From contig JADGEM010000012.1 of NCBI GenBank assembly GCA_016744375.1, forward strand, positions 1 through 64,000: 64,000 nucleotides of DNA, given 5' to 3'. The translations under genes were made by a program, and so were the position numbers. Of this stretch, positions 17,568 through 26,075 are shown in pieces. Source of the stretch: Gammaproteobacteria bacterium. Its GTDB lineage: Bacteria > Pseudomonadota > Gammaproteobacteria > GRL18. How positions within the stretch are numbered: position 1 is the first letter of the stretch; the number at the start of each line of letters is the position of its first letter. The notes below the pieces were generated by a model. It was not told the DNA's origin, made no database searches, and worked only from the letters and a program-made list of their open reading frames with translations.

Positions 17568-18299
17568 CAGTGATAACCACCACAGGTGTCGCTCTATTAA
17601 TTCTATAAAATTTTTAATAATTCACCCCACTCAAGTTATTATAAATAGATATCAAAATGTGCACTAGAAATAAGAATCTATATATATTCTAGCGTATATA
17701 TTATCCATTTATTTTTCATTTTTAACAAGCATAATCAAACCCATCTACTGGAATATGTTAAAAATCCACCACACAGACTTTTCTTTATCTGACTTGTGTC
17801 ACTGTTTTCAATAGCAGATCCGCCGTTAATGCTATAATTCCAAATCTTAGATGGTATATGGTATATGGGTTTTCAGGCTAACCCACTTTTCATTTTTTTC
17901 TGCTTGTTTAGATTTTGACTTCTTTTTTGTTATTTCTCTTATATCAAAAACCGTTGGATCTCTGGAAATGTGGCCAACAATTCTATCTTGATATAAAACT
18001 TTATTATATTCGATCCAACAAATATATTTTAGAAAAATCAGAAAACATTCGGAAAATGTCCATTCTTCTGGAATATCACTTTTTCTTTCCAAACCAGAAA
18101 TACCTATTATCTGAATATCTGTGTGTAACTGGTCTATTAATTGACCGGTTATCAGCATATGAAATTCAGCTTTAACATATGCAATAAAAAAGCTATTTAT
18201 TTGCAGTTATCTTACTATATATGTTATAAAGTATATATAGTTAGCTAGATTAGCACAATCTATATATGATTTTATATTTACAAACCTCAGGAGATTGAT
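17568..18299. other. Intergenic region with AT-rich promoter-like sequence
   Basis: Near 17674-17690 an AT-rich imperfect palindrome (AGAATCTATATATATTCT) lies upstream of the symporter. Near 18231-18254, TATATATAGTTAGCTAGATTA lies upstream of the small gene at 18300 and resembles the leaders at 10894 and 11768. A 103-codon minus-strand frame (17847-18158) has no ribosome site and no recognisable family, and I do not call it. Confidence 0.4.
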
Positions 18300-18497
18300 A
18301 TGCCCGTTATCCCTTTTTTACTTGGAATAGTCACTGGTTCAGCTATTACTTATGTTGTGAAAGATGAATCAAGCAAGCAGTTACTTGAAGATACAGGTGG
18401 TAAAATTACATCTGGTGTTGGTACCCTGACAAAAAAAATTACTAGTATGTTTAAGAAAGCTGAGGGATCAGCAGAAGAAGTCACGGAAACAGCATAA
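18300..18497 (+). CDS. Small single-pass membrane protein (YtxH-like)
   Basis: 65 residues: one N-terminal membrane helix (MPVIPFLLGIVTGSAITYVV), then a cytoplasmic amphipathic segment rich in Lys, Gly and Thr, and an acidic end. The layout is that of YtxH-type proteins. It is also like the PacL membrane chaperones that accompany P1B ATPases in mycobacteria, though no sequence homology is claimed. AGGAG precedes the ATG by 6-7 bases. The upstream region shares an AT-rich motif with the DoxX fusion gene. It is monocistronic. Confidence 0.6.
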   Translation: MPVIPFLLGIVTGSAITYVVKDESSKQLLEDTGGKITSGVGTLTKKITSMFKKAEGSAEEVTETA

Positions 18498-19412
18498 AAT
18501 AAACATAAACACCCCCGCCCACTCACTGGGTGTAACTTCCATAATTACTTCCAGTGAGTAAGGCTATTAAATAACCACATAAAACAATAGTTATTGTGAA
18601 TATTTATTTTGCCCTATAATTCTGTCAACCCTGGTTTTAACATAAGCAATCACCGTATATAATCGTTGATCGGATTTCTCAAAACGGTTAATCCCTCATC
18701 CAGAACAAATTCAGTTTCATCCAAAGACAGCATATTACCTTCAATGGTAGTCAATCTATATGTCCATTCATCACGTAATTAATTTAGAAAAGTCTGCTGT
18801 AATTCGCTGTTCAATTACTCCAGAAATTTTATTAGAGTCACAAAATAGTTCTGCTTATAAGGACTATGAATAATGATCAGGGTTTTTCTGATAATACATT
18901 AAAAGTAATATTACTATTTTTTGTTCTTTTTCTTCTGGATTTTTTGTTAATGGAATCTCTTTTAAATGTCTCTCAAGTAAAATATTTTTGCTATTGATAT
19001 TTTCAATGACACCATGCAGATCATCATTAGTGGATTTCATAGTCCCATACTCAGTCATCAACTCATTGTGACATCCCTGGAACGGTACTAGGATGAGACC
19101 CATGTTTACCCTGAAGCGTATTGAGATTAATATCCAATCTTTTTCACTTCTTTATCATGCAACTCCCGCTAATCATTGAGATGTCGTCTTATAACGCTCT
19201 GCTTTATGGTGAGTATTATACTGTCTCTCTAGTACTAGCCTGTGTAAAGCCAGACAGAGGAGATTACTACTAATCTCCGTGTTATCCCCTCCCCCTGATG
19301 AACCAGTTATTGGTGCTTATTTTATAAATTGGATCTAAAGCAGAAAACCATATCAGTATCCATAAATTTCAAATCAATAAAAGAATAACTCATATTATAT
19401 AAAAATTATTAC
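18498..19412. other. Gene-poor region with decayed coding sequence
   Basis: ACTCACTGG (18521-18529) and CCAGTGAGT (18551-18559) form a long-loop hairpin after the small gene. GGAGATTA and TAATCTCC (19259-19278) form another. Neither has a T run. The interval 18655-19103 on the minus strand contains broken coding-like sequence described separately. Nothing else is recognised. Confidence 0.4.
18655..19103 (-). pseudogene. Possible decayed gene, family unknown
   Basis: A 79-codon frame (18864-19103, helical, with NDDLHGVIENINSKN) is followed on the same strand by frame-shifted segments that still read like protein (AELFCDSNKISGVIEQRI, then LTTIEGNMLSLDETEFVLDE). They are separated by stops and frame changes. 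This fits one gene broken by several mutations. No ribosome site is clear and I cannot name the family. Confidence 0.3.
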
Positions 19413-20414
19413 TTACTGCATTTGACAATATAATTGTTTTTTTAAACCTGCTAGAAGTTTACCAATAGTTTCCTTGTTTTTATTTTCAGATTTATTTGAA
19501 TATTTAATGTTTTTATTAGCTAATTTTTTTTCTAATGGTTGATTGTTTATTTTTTTTATTTGTTGATTAAAAGGTTTTTCAGAAGGTAGAGATTCATTTT
19601 TCTGCTTTTTTTCACTTTTTATAATGGAATTGATATAAATTTTATAGGTATTATTCTGTATCTTTTTTAGCATGATATTCAAACGAAACTTTAAATCGTT
19701 TGTATGCCACCCATCTTTATTAAGATCAAATAACATTTGGGTGATAGTGTTTTTGATAGTTTTATATCCCATATTAAATGGTAAGTTTTTAAAACGCTTT
19801 AAAATATAAAATAAATTTTGTTTCGGTATGGTTAGTTGGTAGTTATTTTTTTTTGTCAAAAAAATTATCATAGCTAATAATTCTTCTATCTGATCTTGAT
19901 CTAATAATAGCTCAACATTTTTGTTGTCCTGTAAAGTATTTTTCTTCTGTGTGTAATGATCAGTTTTGTTGTTTTCAGGTAAATTTTTTTCAGCGTTATT
20001 CACAGATGAACGGTTTTCTTGGGATAATGCTTCTCTAGCAACAGCATCAGGTAATATAAACTCTATCCCTGTTATTGGGGTCAAGATTTGGCCAGACTTT
20101 TTTATAGTTGTTAAGATCTTTCTTATTAAACCTGCTGCCTCCAGTGAGCGGAGATAACGTCGGATTGTTTCAATGCTTCGCCCATACTTATTGGATAAGT
20201 TCTGAACAGTCACTGTCAGGCGGTTATTGTTGCTACCTTTTCTCCAGTGTTCTAGAAAGTCAAAAAAAAGTTCGTAAATAAAATATCGTTCTTTATCATT
20301 AATATTTGCTGAACGGATAATGTCACGATATATCTTAGGAAGTGAAAAAAATGCTTTAGTTTCAAGGAGTTCAATGATTGCATGGTCACTGACTGCTCGT
20401 TGTTCTGTTATCAT
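19413..20414 (-). CDS. Plasmid replication-type winged-helix protein
   Basis: 333 residues from the ATG at 20414, which follows AAGGAT; the longer frame to 20447 is rejected. Residues ~55-110 form a winged-helix unit (RLTVTVQNLSNKYGRSIETI, RRYLRSLEAAGLIRKI). The middle is Asn/Lys-rich and linker-like, and the C-terminus is basic. The position, divergent from parA-parB across an intergenic region with hairpins, is that of a replication initiator or replication regulator. The protein is not clearly a member of a named Rep family, so a transcription factor is possible. The lysine-rich tail and low GC differ from neighbouring metabolic genes. Confidence 0.55.
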   Translation of the reverse strand: MITEQRAVSDHAIIELLETKAFFSLPKIYRDIIRSANINDKERYFIYELFFDFLEHWRKGSNNNRLTVTVQNLSNKYGRSIETIRRYLRSLEAAGLIRKILTTIKKSGQILTPITGIEFILPDAVAREALSQENRSSVNNAEKNLPENNKTDHYTQKKNTLQDNKNVELLLDQDQIEELLAMIIFLTKKNNYQLTIPKQNLFYILKRFKNLPFNMGYKTIKNTITQMLFDLNKDGWHTNDLKFRLNIMLKKIQNNTYKIYINSIIKSEKKQKNESLPSEKPFNQQIKKINNQPLEKKLANKNIKYSNKSENKNKETIGKLLAGLKKQLYCQMQ

Positions 20415-20893
20415 AATATAATCCTTATGGTGATAACAGACATGCAAGTATTCGTTATATCAAATAAAGACTGGATTAAACTGAGTAACTATTGACTTTT
20501 GTTCAATTATTTTGTATCTTTTATTCAGGCAATAAGATATCGTCTCTGCTATAACAGAGCTTGGTCTTTACTTAACACAGGGCTACCGCAAGTCTGGTGT
20601 TAAATTATAATGAAGGCAGTGTTGGTGCACTGCCTTTGTTGTTTCTGGTGTTTTCTCTGGCGATTACTTCTATATGGCCAGTCCCCCTCTTTTAATTCTT
20701 ATATTTTTTTTTAGAGACTTTAATAAGTCTTTAAGTAGGTCTCTCTTTACATTACATATCATTAACGATCTCTCCTGTATGTGTCAATACTGTTATATAA
20801 AATAACTAAATTGAAACATTTAATTGTAATTTGTTTTAAAAACAATATAATCAATTTATATCACCATTACATTTAACTATATTAGGAAAAATA
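20415..20893. promoter_or_regulatory. rep-par intergenic region with hairpin
   Basis: AAGGCAGTG (20613-20621) and CACTGCCTT (20628-20636) form a perfect 9-base stem with a 6-base loop, followed by a T-rich stretch. It could end a short transcript or form part of a counter-transcribed RNA controlling replication. No tandem iterons were found by eye. The 100 bases before parA are strongly AT-rich and probably contain its promoter. Confidence 0.4.
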
Positions 20894-22081
20894 ATGTACA
20901 TACCTCCCGTAACCAAAAAAGAGATCCGTGATCTGGTAGAGCGCCAGGTTATTCTTCAGCAGGAACTTAAAAAAGTATTTAATTCTCCTGATTCTGATAA
21001 GGTATTGACCAAGCGTTATAAACCAGCTGAAGTTGCAGAATTAGTGGGTCGATCAAAAAGTCATATTAATAGGGAAGAAAAAAATCCAGATAATGACTTA
21101 TCCCCTCCCCCGCTTGTAAGTAATAATCGGCGTGAAGGTTATACTCAGGAACAGATCCAAAAGTTAAGGGATTATTTTGGCACAAATAAAAAGCTGTCTG
21201 AAGAAGATGAACCAATAATTCTTTCCATTCAGAATTTTAAAGGTGGGGTTTCCAAGACAACAATTGCTATTCATTTGGCGATGTACTTGTCATTGCAGGG
21301 ATATAAAACCTTATTGATTGATCTGGACTCTCAGGCAAGTACCACACATTCTCTGGGTAAGATCCCGGATTTTGATATCATGGAAGAAGAAACCCTGTAC
21401 AGTTTTTTCCATGATGTTCTTGAAGGTGAAGATGTGAATTTTGGTGATTATGTCCAGCCTACTCATTGGATGAACTTGGATTATGTACCTTCTAATCTGG
21501 CTCTTTATAATAGTGAATATGAAATTGCTGCAGTAGATCTTGGGGCAGAAAAATTTGCTCTGCTTTATTCTGGTATTGAACAGGTTATAGACAATTATCA
21601 TATTGTGATCATTGATACCCCCCCAGCTTTAGGTATGTTATCACTGAATGCACTGTATGCAGCGACAGCTTGTATTATTCCCTGCCCGCCAAGGATGCTG
21701 GATTTCACATCAACGATGCAGTTTTTCAAAATGCTGGATAATGTAATGGGGGTTCTGGGAGAAGATATTTCCTATAAGTTTTTAAAAATCCTCCCTACTA
21801 GAAAAAAAGCCAGAACTCAAAAAAATGAAAATATTGATGTTATGGAAGACAATGTTCTTGAGCTGGCTTATAAGCATTTTGGTGAATATATGCTGGAAAG
21901 TATATTTTATGAGACTGCAGCATTGGATTGGGTATCAGGAGAAAATAAAACACTTTTTGAAGTCGATAAACCAAAAGGTAGTCCTCAGACACATCGGAAT
22001 GCTATTAAAAATATGAATGCTATCTGTAAGGAAATAGAAAAACTGATCTGTAAAACCTGGTCATCAACCGAAGAAATGTAA
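20894..22081 (+). CDS. parA: ParA-type partition ATPase with N-terminal DNA-binding domain
   Basis: 395 residues. A MerR-like helix-turn-helix (about residues 45-75, KRYKPAEVAELVGRSKSHIN) precedes the ATPase. The deviant Walker A, KGGVSKTT, lies at about residues 116-123, and IIDTPPALG is the Walker B region. This is the architecture of type Ia plasmid ParA (P1 ParA, SopA), which both moves plasmids and represses its own operon through the N-terminal domain. ParB begins 13 bases downstream. Gene order, size and motifs all agree. Confidence 0.92.
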   Translation: MYIPPVTKKEIRDLVERQVILQQELKKVFNSPDSDKVLTKRYKPAEVAELVGRSKSHINREEKNPDNDLSPPPLVSNNRREGYTQEQIQKLRDYFGTNKKLSEEDEPIILSIQNFKGGVSKTTIAIHLAMYLSLQGYKTLLIDLDSQASTTHSLGKIPDFDIMEEETLYSFFHDVLEGEDVNFGDYVQPTHWMNLDYVPSNLALYNSEYEIAAVDLGAEKFALLYSGIEQVIDNYHIVIIDTPPALGMLSLNALYAATACIIPCPPRMLDFTSTMQFFKMLDNVMGVLGEDISYKFLKILPTRKKARTQKNENIDVMEDNVLELAYKHFGEYMLESIFYETAALDWVSGENKTLFEVDKPKGSPQTHRNAIKNMNAICKEIEKLICKTWSSTEEM

Positions 22082-22094
22082 AGGATAAAATGTC

Positions 22095-23150
22095 ATGGGA
22101 AGCAAAAAAAGCCTTTTTGGTAATCTGGTTGAAAATGCCAGGGAAAATAAAAAAACTGTAGATGAAGAAGAGCTGCATCATAGTAGTACCATCAGTAGTA
22201 TTATTAAAACTAAACGTCCACGTTCAAGAACAAATGTTTTAAATAAGATTGCTGATTCAGGAGATTCTGAAAAAAAACAGGAAAGACAGTATATTGATGA
22301 TCTTGATCCCCGATCATGTCAAATATGGCATCGTCAAAGTCGTTATTTTGATTTATTGGATGAACAGCAATGTAATGATCTGATCTCTGACTTTAAAAGT
22401 CACATCGGTCAGAAAACTCCTATTGTAATCCGTGAAATTCCCAGAGATGTAAAAAAGAATTCTCCTGAAATTCGATACGAAGTAGTTGCCGGCTCAAGAC
22501 GTTTATGGTCTTCGCTTTATGTTGTTAATCAGTTTAATGACAAGTTTCGTTTGAAAGCAATTATTAAAATTCTGGATGACAAGCAGGCTGCTATTGAATG
22601 TGAAAAAGAGAATGACCGTGAAGAATTATCTGCTTTTGAAAGGGGAATGTATTATCATCGTTTGTTAGAGCAGGGGGTTTTTGATTCTCACAGACAGTTA
22701 GCGGATTCATTAAATATTCCAAAAACATCATTACAGGAATTACTTGAATTTGGTAAACTTGATAAAAAAATTGTTGAGGTTTTTTCTGATCCCAGGACGA
22801 TCAAAAAATCATGGGCAAAGTCCATTAATCAGCTTTGTGCTAATCAGATTTCACGGCAGTCTATACTTAAGAAGACTGAGGATATTGCAGAATCTGATTT
22901 GGATTACACTTCTCAGAAGATATTTAATTTATTACAAAAATCTGGAAGAATGGCTGTTGACCTTCCGTCAACTTCTAAGTTTGAGGCAATTAGTAAAGAG
23001 ATTAAAGATTCTCAAACGAGGAGGGTGGCTATTAAAATGGAACGCACCCGAACAAATAAAATTAGGATTTCTATTGATAATAAAATATCAATGAGCAAGA
23101 AAGATATTATCAAGAATATGGAAGACTTTCTTGATGAATGCAGTAAATAA
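22095..23150 (+). CDS. parB: ParB partition protein (type Ia plasmid)
   Basis: 351 residues. The basic N-terminal region should contact ParA. Residues ~85-185 carry a ParB nuclease-like domain (YEVVAGSRRLWSSLYVVNQF), followed by a helix-turn-helix (SHRQLADSLNIPKTSLQELL) and a C-terminal dimer domain ending SKKDIIKNMEDFLDE. It follows ParA by 13 bases in the same operon. Its site is not obvious; the palindrome at 23269 lies 120 bases downstream and may serve this protein or the second ParB. Confidence 0.88.
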   Translation: MGSKKSLFGNLVENARENKKTVDEEELHHSSTISSIIKTKRPRSRTNVLNKIADSGDSEKKQERQYIDDLDPRSCQIWHRQSRYFDLLDEQQCNDLISDFKSHIGQKTPIVIREIPRDVKKNSPEIRYEVVAGSRRLWSSLYVVNQFNDKFRLKAIIKILDDKQAAIECEKENDREELSAFERGMYYHRLLEQGVFDSHRQLADSLNIPKTSLQELLEFGKLDKKIVEVFSDPRTIKKSWAKSINQLCANQISRQSILKKTEDIAESDLDYTSQKIFNLLQKSGRMAVDLPSTSKFEAISKEIKDSQTRRVAIKMERTRTNKIRISIDNKISMSKKDIIKNMEDFLDECSK

Positions 23151-23268
23151 TGACTGGCTTAAATAAAGTGGCCGGATTCCGGCCATAGGGTAAAATACGA
23201 TATAACATGTTGATTTATATATAAAAATAACAAATAAAAAATTTTAAAAAAATCAAAAATTAATATAA

Positions 23269-23288
23269 AATGTTCTACGTAGAACATT
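23269..23288. promoter_or_regulatory. parS: parS-like 20-base perfect palindrome
   Basis: The core TGTTCTACGTAGAACA (23271-23286) matches the chromosomal parS consensus TGTTTCACGTGAAACA at 12 of 16 positions, and the four differences are symmetric. With one more base pair on each side it is a perfect palindrome in a very AT-rich stretch, 40 bases before the second ParB gene. A ParB binding site and/or operator is the natural reading. Confidence 0.65.
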
Positions 23289-23327
23289 GAGAAACATAAA
23301 TAACGAAAAATAAAGGGATTTTAAATC

Positions 23328-24116
23328 ATGCCTGAATTAAAAAAAATAGCTATAGATTTACTTCGTCCAGGCCCCTATCAACCCAGAAGAGAATTTGATA
23401 AAGATAAACTTTCGGAATTGGCTCAGTCAATAAAAACTTCATCAGGAGCCATTGAACCAATCGTTGTCAAATCAAATGATGAGCAGAATGGGTATCTAAT
23501 TATTGCAGGGGAGCGTCGTTGGAGAGCAACTCAAATTGCCGGTTTTGATTCAATAGAATGTGTTGTTCGTGATGGACTGAGTGAAGCAGATTATTACTTT
23601 ATGTCTCTGGCTGAGAACGTCCAGAGGACGGATTTAAACCCAATAGAAGAGGCGGATCAATTTGTTAAATTATCTGAAATCTTTTCTATTACTCAGGCGG
23701 ATTTAGCAGAGAAAATTGGGAAATCGAGAGTTTATGTTACAAATAAAATGAGATTATTGAAACTGCCACAGGTGATCCAGGAACACATCAAAAAAGGGGA
23801 ACTATCAGAAGGCCATGGTAAGGCTTTGCTAAAGTCTGAAGGCTGGCAGTTGTTGTCGGTTGCTCAACAGGCGGTAAAATATGATTGGTCAGTTAGAAAG
23901 CTGGAACAGGTAATCGCTGGTGTTTTTCCTGATAAAAAAACTAAAGCCAATGATGTGGATATAAAAGCCCATGCCTGGGAATTGACACAACTACTGGGTA
24001 ATGAAGTTCACCTGAATTATTCTGAGGAAAGCGGTAAGGGAAAAATGACTGTTAATTTTTATTCTCTGGAAGAACTGGAAGGGATTGTTGATAGAATTAA
24101 GAGAAGGGCAGGGTGA
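23328..24116 (+). CDS. Second ParB/RepB/Spo0J-family protein
   Basis: 262 residues with a canonical ParB N-terminal domain (LRPGPYQPRREFD, then IIAGERRWRATQIAGF and the SLAENVQRTDLNPIEEA motif) and a central helix-turn-helix (ITQADLAEKIGKSRVYVTNK). Unlike the protein at 22095 it resembles Spo0J/KorB rather than P1/F ParB. It has its own upstream region with a parS-like palindrome, and no ParA follows. It might use the ParA at 20894, act as a KorB-like global repressor, or be a leftover of a second partition system. AAGGGA precedes the ATG. Confidence 0.88.
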   Translation: MPELKKIAIDLLRPGPYQPRREFDKDKLSELAQSIKTSSGAIEPIVVKSNDEQNGYLIIAGERRWRATQIAGFDSIECVVRDGLSEADYYFMSLAENVQRTDLNPIEEADQFVKLSEIFSITQADLAEKIGKSRVYVTNKMRLLKLPQVIQEHIKKGELSEGHGKALLKSEGWQLLSVAQQAVKYDWSVRKLEQVIAGVFPDKKTKANDVDIKAHAWELTQLLGNEVHLNYSEESGKGKMTVNFYSLEELEGIVDRIKRRAG

Positions 24117-24336
24117 GTCAATTTTGTTCTAATTGAGATAATATATTGTGATAGTTTTGTTAAAGCAGGATTTTCAGAAATTATTCACAAATTTATCCAC
24201 ATGGGCTTTTTTTCTGTGCGTAAAAAAGAGAATATTTTTACATCAGGCTGTTCGAGATAACGCATCCGGTTGCGAAAATGCCTATTTAAAGTATCGTACT
24301 TTTTTAGACTCAGGGAACAGGTTATTTATTTGATAA
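24117..24336. other. Candidate origin region with two DnaA boxes
   Basis: TTATTCACA (24181-24189) and TTATCCACA (24193-24201) are adjacent DnaA-box sequences in the same orientation, 3 bases apart; the second is the exact consensus. They lie just after the partition genes in AT-rich, apparently non-coding DNA. A 61-codon frame across them has no ribosome site. No iterons were recognised, so the origin call is tentative. Confidence 0.4.
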
Positions 24337-24627
24337 TTATTTGGCTGTAGACCATGGATTAAAGCGGGCCATTTTTTTAAGAGATGATGAGAGTGGCGCT
24401 ATTGGCCCGCTCTCTGCTTTATTAGTCGCTTTGATATCAGCTATTTGTTTTTTCAGATATTTTAGTTCATTACTGAGTTCACTGGTTTTAGTTTGTAGCT
24501 GTGCCTGCTTGTACCAGAGTCGCCAAACAACAATCCCGCTAATTAGAATCACAGAACCCGGCAATAATGATGCTGATGTGCTCGCTAATTTACTTGTAGT
24601 TATTTTAATTGCAGTATTTTCAAACAT
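24337..24627 (-). CDS. Small membrane-anchored coiled-coil protein
   Basis: 96 residues from the ATG at 24627, which follows GGAGA; the longer frame to 24714 is rejected. An N-terminal helix (LLPGSVILISGIVVWRLWY) is followed by a coiled coil (QLQTKTSELSNELKYLKKQI) and a polar tail. The family is not recognised. The layout (one anchor, cytoplasmic helix) repeats that of other small proteins in this window. Its upstream region contains CCATATATGAAATAAAGAAT, which closely resembles the sequence before the gene at 45443. Confidence 0.55.
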   Translation of the reverse strand: MFENTAIKITTSKLASTSASLLPGSVILISGIVVWRLWYKQAQLQTKTSELSNELKYLKKQIADIKATNKAESGPIAPLSSSLKKMARFNPWSTAK

Positions 24628-24937
24628 AAAGAATCTCCGGCAACGAAGTGATAATTTAAGGTATTGCTGTAACAGCCTGTGTAAAGGATATATGATTAAT
24701 ATCAAACAGTCCATATATGAAATAAAGAATGTATACTAGAAGATGGCGCTCCTGCTGCCGCTGCCTATTCCCTCTAAATTGTAACTGAACTTTTAAGACT
24801 CAGTTATGCATACTTGATGCGTAAAAACTTAAAATCAAACTAAACGTACTTTGTCCGAAGAGGGCAGTTTATTATACCGTAAAGATTTACTAAACAGTAT
24901 GATTACAGTGAGCCTATATCGGTACCCGGTAACTCAT
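24628..24937. other. Intergenic region between two minus-strand genes
   Basis: It holds the CATATATGAAATAAAGAAT element near 24706-24730, upstream of the small gene. Otherwise no gene, hairpin or repeat is recognised. Confidence 0.4.
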
Positions 24938-25999
24938 TCACATTGGTAGAAAGAAAAAACCGATGGCTAATATTAGATAGACACCCAGCAACATCACGCC
25001 TTCCATCCAGTGTGATTCTCCATCGATCATTAAGCTTCTGTTGATCAAAACTGCGATGACAATGGCGACGACTTCAAATGGTACAAAGTGTAAATCCAGC
25101 GGCTTAGGGCCGATAAAGTAACTGGCAAAAATCAGTACAGGAGTGACAAACATCACCACTTGAGTGCTTGCACCAACGGAAATTCCCATAGACAAATCCA
25201 TTTGATCTTTTCTGGCAAATCTCACCGAATTCGCCATATCTGCGATATTTCCGAAAAGGGCTAGAAAAATTACACCGGCAAATATTGGCGTTAATCCAAG
25301 GCTTTCAGCCGCTGGTTCAATGGCTCCTGTTAAGGCTTCACTCATAATGGTAATCCCGATCGTGACGACCACTAAAATTATAATAGTCTGTTTTTTCTTC
25401 CATAGCTTTTTTTCCACTTTCCTGGCTTCGCGCCCGTCAGTTGCTTTTACAGCTTGAGCCTGAAATAAATGACGATGAGTCTTTAAGGTAAACACGAGAC
25501 TTAAGATGTATGCTACGAAGAGCACGACCGAAATTTCAGTACTGAGTTCTCTTCCCTGATCAGCTGTAAAATGGAAAATGGCTGGTACAATAAGCCCGAC
25601 ACTTGCAAGCAGTAAGAGCCCTGAACTCATCCCGGCAGAGATCCGATTAAATTTTAGTTTTACCTTATCCAGACCACCGATAAATATTGCAAGCCCCATC
25701 CCGAGCAGAAGATTTCCCACGATGGATCCGGTGATGGCGGCTTTGACCATGTCATGGAGACCTGCTTTCAGTGCAAATAGCGAAATAATTAATTCTGGGG
25801 CATTACCCATTGTAGCTGCAAGCAATCCCCCAAGAGTTTCGCCGATAAAAACTGAAAGACTTTCTGTTGCTTTCCCTAACAAACCAGCCAACGGAACAAT
25901 GGCCAGACCTGAGGATGCGAAGACAAGAGTCGGGTCTGCTTCGAACCAGTTAAGACCCAATGTTATTGGGATGAAAACCAAAAGGAAATTGTAGTTCAT
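24938..25999 (-). CDS. Ca2+/H+ (CAX-type) cation antiporter
   Basis: 353 residues with about eleven membrane helices and both CAX repeat signatures: GNAPELIISLFALKAG in the first half, and the second acidic motif in the helix region ending GNIADMANSVRFARKDQMD. CAX proteins expel Ca2+ or other divalent cations in exchange for protons. The second repeat reads GNIAD where most CAX have GNAAEH, a conservative change. A polar loop with a basic cluster (DGREARKVEKKLWKKK) separates the halves. It is followed upstream by an unrelated coiled-coil gene on the same strand 76 bases away. It adds to the cation-transport theme of the window. Confidence 0.85.
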   Translation of the reverse strand: MNYNFLLVFIPITLGLNWFEADPTLVFASSGLAIVPLAGLLGKATESLSVFIGETLGGLLAATMGNAPELIISLFALKAGLHDMVKAAITGSIVGNLLLGMGLAIFIGGLDKVKLKFNRISAGMSSGLLLLASVGLIVPAIFHFTADQGRELSTEISVVLFVAYILSLVFTLKTHRHLFQAQAVKATDGREARKVEKKLWKKKQTIIILVVVTIGITIMSEALTGAIEPAAESLGLTPIFAGVIFLALFGNIADMANSVRFARKDQMDLSMGISVGASTQVVMFVTPVLIFASYFIGPKPLDLHFVPFEVVAIVIAVLINRSLMIDGESHWMEGVMLLGVYLILAIGFFFLPM

Positions 26000-26075
26000 G
26001 CTGCTCCTCTCTGATTAACCAATACAATAATGTAAGTTTCTATCTGTGATAGCATGCGATGTGGTGCATGCCATA

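Noticed and set aside
17847-18158. 103-codon minus-strand frame
   Set aside because: No ribosome site, no recognisable domain, and it overlaps AT-rich promoter-like sequence on the other strand.
24148-24333. 61-codon frame across the DnaA boxes
   Set aside because: No ribosome site or family; better explained as non-coding origin-like DNA.
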